Shown one piece after another: positions 1-5,718 of a DNA stretch of 7,598 nt. Made by a program: the position numbers and the translations under genes. The notes under the pieces were generated by a model. That model was not told the DNA's origin and searched no databases. It saw only the letters and a program-made list of their open reading frames with translations. Positions within the stretch are counted from its first letter, which is position 1. Each line of letters opens with the position of its first letter. The DNA comes from Betaproteobacteria bacterium. GTDB taxonomy: Bacteria; Pseudomonadota; Gammaproteobacteria; Burkholderiales; SG8-39. The stretch is from assembly GCA_019245555.1 (NCBI GenBank), contig JAFARH010000425.1, forward strand, positions 1-7,598. The letters run 5' to 3'.

Positions 1-965
1 TCCTCGTACCAGATCTGGTGGTGCTCCTTCGCCCAGCTCTCGTCGACCCAGCCGTCGCGCATCGCACGGTAGGAACCTTCGAGGCCGATAGTGCCGAGAT
101 AGATGTGGCCGAACGAGATGGAGATGTAGAGAAGCGCGGCACACGCATGCCAGATCCACGCCTCCTGCATGACCGAGCGTGTCTGCTCGAAGTTCGGGAA
201 GAGCAGGATCACCCCACTCCATGTGACGACGATGGATAGAAACACCACGCCACCCCAGAACCACACCTTCTCGCCGCCGTTGAACCGGCCGGTCGGGATG
301 TGCTTGCCTTTTGCCATCACGGCAAAGGCGTTCAGCAGGAACTTGATGTCATACGCCTTGGGCAGGTTGTCCTTCACGTACAGGATGATCATCGCGATGA
401 CCGAAACGATGAAGAATGGCGCGATGAAGTTGTGCAGGTTCTTGGCGAGAGCGGTGAGCCAGCCGAAGAGCGTGTAGCCGATCACGGGCAGCAGCACGTG
501 CTTGCCGAAGAACATGATGAGGCCGCTGATACCCAGCGTGCAGAAACTGATGGCAACAGACCAATGCACGATCTGGTCCGCACGGCTGAAACGCGGGATC
601 AATCGACCCGTTGGCGGCTCGTGAACCTTCACCGGGCCGAAGATCGTATAGAAGATCGCGATCGCCGCCAGCACCGCGAGCACCAGCCAGCCGCCGTACC
701 ACATCACCGGGCCGTTGCGGATCCGGCGCCAGGTGTCGCCCCACGACTGGATCAGGACGCCGCTTTCCCGGCCTTGCGCGCTGCTCGTCGTGTACTGCGA
801 CTGCGTGCCGCGCACTTCGCGGTAGAACGGCGCGTTATTACCCGGTTGGCTGGCCGCTCGTTCCTGCTGGGTCTTGACGTTGTCCGCCGGCGCGGGCGTT
901 GCTGGCTGCTGCGCATAGGCAGCACCTGCGAGGAAAAGTGACAGCAGCAGGACCAAAAGCCTCAT
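1..965 (-). CDS. fdhC: Formate dehydrogenase gamma subunit, cytochrome b (3' end cut by window edge)
   Basis: This is the diheme cytochrome b membrane subunit (FdnI/FdoI family), which takes electrons from the beta subunit and reduces quinone. 321 full codons are visible and the frame is still open at base 1, so the C-terminus is missing. Residues 1-18 form a Sec-type signal peptide ending AYA before QQ. About 65 polar residues follow, then an extra hydrophobic helix at about 87-110 ahead of the usual four-helix core at about 132-153, 177-197, 234-257 and 270-294. The four expected heme ligands are present: His134 (IVHW), His178 (NLHNF), His273 (WIWHA) and His287 (FGHIY). The last pair is spaced 14 residues apart, as in E. 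coli FdnI. The start at 965 follows the lipoprotein stop by 17 bases and has AAGGAG 5 bases upstream. Family assignment is secure. The function of the N-terminal extension is not known from the sequence. Confidence 0.95.
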   Translation of the reverse strand, partial: MRLLVLLLSLFLAGAAYAQQPATPAPADNVKTQQERAASQPGNNAPFYREVRGTQSQYTTSSAQGRESGVLIQSWGDTWRRIRNGPVMWYGGWLVLAVLAAIAIFYTIFGPVKVHEPPTGRLIPRFSRADQIVHWSVAISFCTLGISGLIMFFGKHVLLPVIGYTLFGWLTALAKNLHNFIAPFFIVSVIAMIILYVKDNLPKAYDIKFLLNAFAVMAKGKHIPTGRFNGGEKVWFWGGVVFLSIVVTWSGVILLFPNFEQTRSVMQEAWIWHACAALLYISISFGHIYLGTIGLEGSYRAMRDGWVDESWAKEHHQIWYE

Positions 966-970
966 CGCTT

Positions 971-976
971 CTCCTT
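971..976 (-). promoter_or_regulatory. Ribosome binding site of the gamma-subunit gene
   Basis: AAGGAG lies 5 bases before the ATG at 965, inside the 17-base gap after the lipoprotein stop codon. It fixes the start so that the protein begins with the signal peptide. Confidence 0.8.
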
Positions 977-982
977 GTGCCG

Positions 983-1225
983 CTACTGGTAGATGCGGCG
1001 GTACTCGTTTTGCGAGAGCTGGCGCTTCTTGATGCTCTCCTCCCAGCTGGAGCGGTCGCCCTTCGTCCACGAGCCGCCGCGGTATTCGGCGGGCAGCGGG
1101 TCGTTGTCCCAGGAGCGGTTGTCGGGCTTGCCCTGGTACTTACCCTGTTTATAGACGACGACCTGCTCTTTCTCGCCGCAGGCCGCTAGGGCGAGCGCGG
1201 CGATAAGCACGAGAGCAAGTCTCAT
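983..1225 (-). CDS. Small predicted lipoprotein inside the formate dehydrogenase operon
   Basis: An 80-residue protein of unknown function. The N-terminus has MR, then a hydrophobic stretch (residues 3-15) and a lipobox LAAC with the lipidated cysteine at Cys16. The residue after the cysteine is Gly, not Asp, so there is no inner-membrane retention signal of the classical +2 Asp kind. The mature part is short, charged and rich in Tyr, Trp, Lys, Arg, Asp and Glu. It carries YQGKPD at about 30-35 and a basic tail ending EYRRIYQ. No catalytic or metal-binding motif is visible. Its ATG overlaps the TGA of the beta-subunit gene (ATGA) with no clear ribosome-binding site, so it is probably translated by coupling; a longer upstream extension of this frame overlaps fdhB and is not used. 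Placement between beta and gamma suggests an assembly or docking accessory of the complex, which is inference. A non-functional reading is unlikely given the signal peptide and spacing. Confidence 0.85.
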   Translation of the reverse strand: MRLALVLIAALALAACGEKEQVVVYKQGKYQGKPDNRSWDNDPLPAEYRGGSWTKGDRSSWEESIKKRQLSQNEYRRIYQ

Positions 1226-1866
1226 GACTTGCCCGTCGTGGCAGGTGCCGGCTGCTGCACCGGCGGTTGCGCGCCGGGCTTCACGCCGTAGGCCGAGCTC
1301 CAGCCCCAGAGATCCGCGCCGCGCCCGCGACGCAGCACGCGTTCGCGATAGATGTCCGCGATCACGTCGCCGTCGCCACCCAGGAGCGCCTTGGTCGAGC
1401 ACATCTCGGCGCACGCCGGGAGCTTGCCTTCGGCGAGGCGGTTGCGGCCGTACTTCCGAAACTCGGCTTCGCTGCGATCCGGCTCTGGGCCACCCGAGCA
1501 GAACGTGCACTTGTCCATCTTGCCGCGCAGGCCGAAGGCGCCGGCTTGCGGGAACTGCGGTGCGCCGAACGGGCACGCGTAGAAGCAGTAGCCGCAGCCG
1601 ATGCAGAGGTCCTTGTCGTGCAGCACCACGCCGTCATCGGTGCGGTAGAAGCAGTCGACCGGGCAGACCGCCATGCAGGGCGCGTCCGAGCAATGCATGC
1701 ACGCGACCGAGATCGATTTCTCGGCGCCCACCACGCCGTCGTTCAGCGTGACGACGCGGCGGCGGTTCACGCCCCACGGCACTTCGTTCTCGTTCTTGCA
1801 CGCGGTTACGCAGCCGTTGCACTCGATGCAGCGCTCGGAATCGCAGAGGAATTTCATTCGAGCCAT
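1222..1866 (-). CDS. fdh3B: Formate dehydrogenase beta subunit, four [4Fe-4S] ferredoxin
   Basis: The 214-residue electron-transfer subunit carries electrons from the alpha subunit to cytochrome b. Sixteen cysteines form the four-cluster pattern of the FdnH/DmsB/NrfC family: C13/C16/C19/C23, C56/C59/C64/C68, C88/C91/C94/C98, and C120/C123 paired with C152/C156. Additional cysteines are C8 and C72. It is about 80 residues shorter than E. coli FdnH because the C-terminal transmembrane helix is absent; instead it ends in a Pro/Gln-rich tail (about 196-214). There is no signal peptide, so export is expected by piggy-back on the alpha Tat signal. The ATG at 1866 lies 21 bases after the alpha stop codon and has GAGGGG 7 bases upstream; Met4 is a possible but less likely start. 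The short form matches what is usually named FDH3 subunit beta. That name is from memory of the family, not a search. Confidence 0.95.
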   Translation of the reverse strand: MARMKFLCDSERCIECNGCVTACKNENEVPWGVNRRRVVTLNDGVVGAEKSISVACMHCSDAPCMAVCPVDCFYRTDDGVVLHDKDLCIGCGYCFYACPFGAPQFPQAGAFGLRGKMDKCTFCSGGPEPDRSEAEFRKYGRNRLAEGKLPACAEMCSTKALLGGDGDVIADIYRERVLRRGRGADLWGWSSAYGVKPGAQPPVQQPAPATTGKS

Positions 1867-1873
1867 GGTTGGA

Positions 1874-1879
1874 CCCCTC
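1874..1879 (-). promoter_or_regulatory. fdh3B: Ribosome binding site of the beta-subunit gene
   Basis: GAGGGG lies 7 bases before the ATG at 1866, within the 21-base gap after the alpha stop codon (TAA, 1890-1888). It favours Met1 over the in-frame Met4. Confidence 0.65.
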
Positions 1880-1887
1880 GTTTTCCT

Positions 1888-4866
1888 TTAGGCCTTTGCG
1901 ACCTGGCAGATCGTGGTCTTGGTTTCCTGCATCAGCGTGATCCGGTCGTAGCCGTAGGTGGTCGCCGTGTTGACGGCCTCCCCTCGCACGATCGGCGCCG
2001 CGCCATCCGGGTAGTAAGGCAGCATGTCCTCGCCCTGCCACCAGCCCGCGAAGTGGAACGGGATGAACACGGTGTCGGGTCCCACGCCCTCGGTCACCTT
2101 CGCCTTCACCTTGATGCGCGGATTGCTGCCGTCGGCGTTCTTGCCCGGCGTGCTAACCCAGACGTATTCGCCGCTGCGGATGCCGCGGTCTGCCGCAGTC
2201 TTCGGGTTGATTTCCACGAAGTTGTCCTGCTGCAGCTCGGCGAGCCACGGATTGGACCGCGTCTCGTCGCCGCCGCCTTCGTACTCCACCAGGCGCCCGC
2301 TCGTAAGGATGAGCGGGAACTTCTCGTAGGTCTTGTCGGCGATCGCCTTGTCCTGCACCGACTTGAAGAGCGTTGGCAGGCGCCACAGCACCTTGACGTC
2401 GTCGTGGTTCGGGTACTTGGCGACCATATCCGGCTTCGTGCTGAAGAGCGGCTCGCGGTGCTGCGGGATCTGGTCGGGCCAGTTCCACACCACGGCGCGC
2501 GCCTTGGCGTTGCCGAATGGCGTGCAGCCGTGCTTCATCGCCACGCGCTGGATGCCGCCGGAGAGATCGTTCGCCCAGGTCTTGCCCTCGGCCGCGGCTT
2601 TCTCCGCGTCGGTCAGCTCGTCCCACCAGCCCAGCTTCTTCATGAGCACGTGGTCGAACTGCGGGTAGCCGGTCGTGATCTCGCTGCCCTTGTTGCAGAT
2701 ACCGTCCTCAGCCAGCAGGTTCACCCCGTCCTTCTCCACGCCAAAGAGCGCGCGGAAGGCGTGGCCGCCATCCATCGGATGCTTGTGCGTGTCATAGAGG
2801 AGCGGCGTCCCTGGATGCTTGATGGCCGCCGTGCCATAGCAGGGCCACGGCAGGCCGAAGTAGTCGCCGGTGAGGTCGTAGCCGGTCTTCGCGTCCTTGC
2901 CGCCGCGCGCACGCGTGGTCTTGATGTCGAAGACGTGCATGTTCCTCATGTGCGCCTGCAGGCGCTCGGGCGACTGGCCGGTGTAGCCGATGGTCCAGCA
3001 GCCGGCGTTGATCTCGTTCCGAAGCACGTCTTCCATCGACGGCTCATCCATGCCGCCCTTGCCCTTCACGAGGCGGATGTGGGGCGTCTTGTCGCCCTCC
3101 TTCTTGCCGATGAACTGGTCGCCGAAGCCGAGCTTGCCGGCGAGCTGGTACATGATCATGTGGTCGGTGCGCGATTCGAACAGCGGCTCGATCACGCGCT
3201 CGCGCCACTGCACCGAGCGGTTGGAGGCCGTCACCGAGCCTTCGGTCTCGAACTGCGTCGCCGCGGGCAGCAGATAGGCGCCGTCCTTGCGAACCTTGGC
3301 GAACATCGCTGCGCTCGCCGAGGGATACGGGTCGATCACGACCATGAGGTCGATCTTCTTCATCGCCTCGATCATCTCCGAGCCGCGCGTCTGGCTGTTC
3401 GGCGCATGGCCCCACCAGATAATTGCGCGCAGGTTCGAGTCCTGGTCGATCGCTTCGTTCTTCTCCATCACGCCGTCGATCCAGCGCGACACGGTCATGC
3501 CGGGCTTGGCCATCATCGCTTCGCTGGAGTAGCGCTTCTTCAGCCACTCGAGGTCGACGTTCCATACCTTGGCCCAGTGCGCCCACGAGCCGGGCACCGC
3601 CACCGGGTAGTAGCCGGGGAGCGTGTCGGGGTTCGGGCCGACGTCGGTCGCGCCCTGCACGTTGTCGTGGCCGCGATAGACGTTGCAGCCGCCGCCCGAG
3701 CGCCCGACGTTGCCGAGCGCGAGCATCAGGATGTTCGAAGCGCGCACGATGCCGTTGGCGTTCGTGTGCTGCGTCTGACCCATCGCCCAGATGACGAAGC
3801 CAGGGCGGTTCTCCGCGAGCGTCTTCGCCACTGCATACACCTGGTCCTCGGGCACGCCGGTGACTTCAGTGACCTTGTCCGGCGTCCATTTGGTCATCAC
3901 TTCCTTCTTCACCTCGTCCATGCCGTAGACGCGGCCCTTGAGGTAATCCTTGTCCTCCCAGCCGTTCTTGAAGATGTGATAGAGGACACCGAAGATGAAC
4001 GGGACGTCAGTGCCCGAGCGATGCCGCACATACAGGTCGGCGTGGGCAGCCGTGCGAGTGAAGCGCGGATCGACAACGATCACCTTGCAGCCGTTTTCCT
4101 TGGCGTGCAGGGTGTGGAGCATCGAGACCGGATGCGCCTCGGCGGCATTCGAGCCGAGGAACATGAGCGACTTCGAGTTCTGCTCGTCGTTATACGAATT
4201 GGTCATCGCGCCGTAGCCCCAGGTCTGGCCAAGGCCGGCAACGGTGGTGGAGTGGCAGATGCGCGCCTGGTGGTCGGTGTTGTTCGAGCCCCAGAGCCGC
4301 ACCCACTTGCACAGGAGCTGCGCCTGCTCGTTGTTGTGCTTGGAAGAGCCGACGAGGAAGAGCGCATCCGGCCCGCTCTCCTTGCGGATGTCGAGCATCT
4401 TCTTCGAGATCTCGTCGTACGCCTGGTCCCAGCTGATGCGCTGCCACTTGCCGCCCGAGAGCTTCATCGGATACTTCAGGCGGTGCGAGTCGTGCGTCAT
4501 GCCGTGCTCGCGCACCGACGCGCCCTTGGCGCAATGCGCGCCGAGATTGAGAGGCGAGTCGAACACCGGCTCCTGGCGGATCCACACGCCGTCTTGCACC
4601 ACGGCATCGACCGCGCAACCGACTGAGCAGTGCGTGCAGACCGAGCGCTTGACCTCGATCTTGCCGGCGGTGAGCTCTTCTTTCGCCTCCGCCTTCTGCA
4701 CGATCGAGAACGGAAGCTGCGAGGCGATGGCCGCGCCGCCGACGCCAACACCGGAGCGCTTGAGGAACGCGCGGCGATCCATCGTCTTGACGGGAATGCT
4801 GGACAGGCCACGCGCAAGACGCGGCTGTCCAACCGCTTGGCTGGTTCCTTTGCGGGTCAGAAGCAT
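1888..4866 (-). CDS. fdhA: Formate dehydrogenase alpha (catalytic) subunit, Mo/W-bisMGD, Tat-exported
   Basis: This 992-residue periplasmic catalytic subunit oxidises formate to CO2. A twin-arginine motif DRRAFLKRSG (R31, R32) is followed by a hydrophobic stretch, after an unusual 28-residue leader before the motif. The N-terminal [4Fe-4S] site is C77, C80, C84 and C112; Lys114 (HCAKG) matches the electron-relay Lys of the family. The metal ligand is Cys204, in ARICHS, with His205 next to it; its codon is TGC (4257-4255), so this is a cysteine-type, not selenocysteine-type, enzyme. Arg399 in NVYRGHDNVQG matches the active-site Arg333 of E. coli FdhF. The C-terminal molybdopterin-dinucleotide domain ends the protein. 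The start at 4866 is set by TAAGGAG directly upstream; the alternative Met29 would give a minimal Tat leader but lacks a ribosome-binding site. Whether Mo or W is used cannot be read from the sequence. Confidence 0.97.
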   Translation of the reverse strand: MLLTRKGTSQAVGQPRLARGLSSIPVKTMDRRAFLKRSGVGVGGAAIASQLPFSIVQKAEAKEELTAGKIEVKRSVCTHCSVGCAVDAVVQDGVWIRQEPVFDSPLNLGAHCAKGASVREHGMTHDSHRLKYPMKLSGGKWQRISWDQAYDEISKKMLDIRKESGPDALFLVGSSKHNNEQAQLLCKWVRLWGSNNTDHQARICHSTTVAGLGQTWGYGAMTNSYNDEQNSKSLMFLGSNAAEAHPVSMLHTLHAKENGCKVIVVDPRFTRTAAHADLYVRHRSGTDVPFIFGVLYHIFKNGWEDKDYLKGRVYGMDEVKKEVMTKWTPDKVTEVTGVPEDQVYAVAKTLAENRPGFVIWAMGQTQHTNANGIVRASNILMLALGNVGRSGGGCNVYRGHDNVQGATDVGPNPDTLPGYYPVAVPGSWAHWAKVWNVDLEWLKKRYSSEAMMAKPGMTVSRWIDGVMEKNEAIDQDSNLRAIIWWGHAPNSQTRGSEMIEAMKKIDLMVVIDPYPSASAAMFAKVRKDGAYLLPAATQFETEGSVTASNRSVQWRERVIEPLFESRTDHMIMYQLAGKLGFGDQFIGKKEGDKTPHIRLVKGKGGMDEPSMEDVLRNEINAGCWTIGYTGQSPERLQAHMRNMHVFDIKTTRARGGKDAKTGYDLTGDYFGLPWPCYGTAAIKHPGTPLLYDTHKHPMDGGHAFRALFGVEKDGVNLLAEDGICNKGSEITTGYPQFDHVLMKKLGWWDELTDAEKAAAEGKTWANDLSGGIQRVAMKHGCTPFGNAKARAVVWNWPDQIPQHREPLFSTKPDMVAKYPNHDDVKVLWRLPTLFKSVQDKAIADKTYEKFPLILTSGRLVEYEGGGDETRSNPWLAELQQDNFVEINPKTAADRGIRSGEYVWVSTPGKNADGSNPRIKVKAKVTEGVGPDTVFIPFHFAGWWQGEDMLPYYPDGAAPIVRGEAVNTATTYGYDRITLMQETKTTICQVAKA

Positions 4867-4871
4867 GAGTG

Positions 4872-4878
4872 CTCCTTA
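4872..4878 (-). promoter_or_regulatory. fdhA: Ribosome binding site of fdhA made from the preceding stop codon
   Basis: TAAGGAG contains the TAA stop of the small Tat protein gene (4878-4876) and lies 5 bases before the fdhA ATG at 4866. It is a near-perfect anti-Shine-Dalgarno match. Ribosomes finishing the small gene sit exactly on the start signal for fdhA. This supports the long-leader start and suggests coupled translation. Confidence 0.85.
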
Positions 4879-5079
4879 AACCTTGGTGGTTCGGTAGTAG
4901 TTGCTGGTGTGCGCGGTTTCTTGGTAACCGCGCGTCGCGCGCTTGTCGCGTGAAGCCGGAGCCGGCTTGGAGGCAGGCGGTGCTTTCGTGGCTACGACCG
5001 CGGCTGCAGTCGCCGCCCCGCCAGCACCGAGAGTCAACAGGAAGTTACGCCGTGAGAGTTTCTTCGTGCGCTCGCTCAT
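4876..5079 (-). CDS. Small twin-arginine protein of the formate dehydrogenase region (TIGR02811-like)
   Basis: A 67-residue protein. Residues 9-15 are the Tat motif SRRNFLL (R10, R11), followed by a Gly/Ala-rich hydrophobic stretch (16-30), an Ala/Pro/Lys linker (31-50) and a conserved-looking C-terminal block GYQETAHTSNYYRTTKV (51-67). The known small family 'formate dehydrogenase region TAT target' is described by a Tat signal plus a C-terminal motif of the form Y-x-x-[TS]-x-H-x-x-x-[YF]-Y; here Y52, T55, H57, Y61 and Y62 fit it, while two variable positions (Gln53, Thr58) depart from the strict form. The gene is 9 bases upstream of fdhA and 63 bases downstream of the chaperone gene. AAAGAGG lies 8 bases before the ATG. 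Its biochemical role is unknown; an accessory subunit or maturation factor exported through Tat is the usual suggestion. I see no cysteine to bind a cofactor. Confidence 0.9.
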   Translation of the reverse strand: MSERTKKLSRRNFLLTLGAGGAATAAAVVATKAPPASKPAPASRDKRATRGYQETAHTSNYYRTTKV

Positions 5080-5087
5080 GTCCGTCG

Positions 5088-5094
5088 CCTCTTT
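5088..5094 (-). promoter_or_regulatory. Ribosome binding site of the small Tat protein gene
   Basis: AAAGAGG lies 8 bases before the ATG at 5079, in the 63-base gap (5080-5142) after the chaperone stop codon. This is the longest intergenic gap in the window. I see no convincing promoter or terminator in it. Confidence 0.65.
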
Positions 5095-5142
5095 AGTTAT
5101 GCGCCTGCTTCGTGAATGTGATGCAAGCCGGCCGAAAGGATT

Positions 5143-5718
5143 CTAGAGCATTTCAAACGCAGACTGCTCCAATGAAAAGTACGCTTTCGCTAGTCGACCG
5201 ATGGTCTTATAGAAGACAGTTTGCTCACTCTGTTCTATTGCATTGCACAATGGCTCTGCGCTGGGCTGAATCCAACGCGTGAAGAAGCGCTGCTGCTCTG
5301 AGAGTTCTCGCTCGGTTACGAGATAGCGCATCGTGTCGCACAACGCAGCGATGTGATCTTCTGGTTCGCCGACCTCATTTCGCCTGACGAGACCTAGCGT
5401 TGCGAGCTCGCCCCGCAATAGAGCCAAAGGCGTTTCGTTCGTGTATTTGATGGAATAAGCGCTCGCATAGAGTGTGACGGGCGCCTTCCCTGTGCCCACG
5501 AACGCTCTCTCGTATTCCTCGCGTATCGCTTGAGCGTCGGCGCTCGCGGCAGCTATTGCTAATTCGCTCCAGCACGCGGCGATTGTCTTATCGTCCGCTT
5601 CGAGGTCATCTGATTGCGCCAAGGCGGCAAGCAAGCCGGCGTCAGGCGGTCCGTAGAAGAGGCGCGAGAGCAGCGCATAGAAATTCGCCCTCGCCAGGTC
5701 TTCCGGCGTAAGGCTCAT
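5143..5718 (-). CDS. TorD/DmsD-family molybdoenzyme chaperone
   Basis: A 191-residue, probably all-helical cytoplasmic protein of the TorD family. These chaperones bind the Tat leader and apo-form of molybdoenzymes until the cofactor is inserted. Supporting features are the N-terminal NFYALLSRLFYGPP (12-25), EEYERAFVG (67-75) and the family-type acidic-Pro-His segment GEPEDH (117-122), which is close to the usual ExPDH. Length is typical (about 190-210). The frame stays open upstream to 5895, but the start at 5718 is right: its ATG overlaps the TGA of the polyferredoxin gene as ATGA, and homology-like sequence begins there. No clear ribosome-binding site precedes it, so coupled translation is likely. 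Its partner is presumably the alpha subunit encoded two genes downstream. Base composition is lower in GC than the neighbours, most clearly over 5143-5300. The family is clear; the client assignment is inferred from context. Confidence 0.92.
   Translation of the reverse strand: MSLTPEDLARANFYALLSRLFYGPPDAGLLAALAQSDDLEADDKTIAACWSELAIAAASADAQAIREEYERAFVGTGKAPVTLYASAYSIKYTNETPLALLRGELATLGLVRRNEVGEPEDHIAALCDTMRYLVTERELSEQQRFFTRWIQPSAEPLCNAIEQSEQTVFYKTIGRLAKAYFSLEQSAFEML

Noticed and set aside
1226..1576. Upstream extension of the lipoprotein frame to 1576
   Set aside because: It overlaps the beta subunit's cluster-bearing C-terminal half and would bury the signal peptide and lipobox in the middle of the protein.
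4255..4257. Possible selenocysteine (in-frame TGA) in the alpha subunit
   Set aside because: The codon is TGC and the frame is open throughout without any TGA.
1267..4626. A 1119-codon open frame on the plus strand, antisense to the alpha and beta genes
   Set aside because: It is in exact codon register with fdhA and fdhB. In that register antisense stops arise only where the sense strand uses TTA, CTA or TCA, which are rare in high-GC genes. The product is an Arg/Ala/Val/His/Leu-rich sequence with no domain pattern. It ends at 4626 exactly on a sense TCA (Ser81 of the alpha subunit).
5080..5142. Possible internal promoter or terminator between the chaperone and the small Tat gene
   Set aside because: The best -35/-10 pair on the coding strand (TTGCAT and CATAAC) matches poorly and has 19-base spacing. 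There is no -24/-12 sigma-54 pattern. The GC-rich GGCCGGC stretch does not form a good stem and has no following T run.
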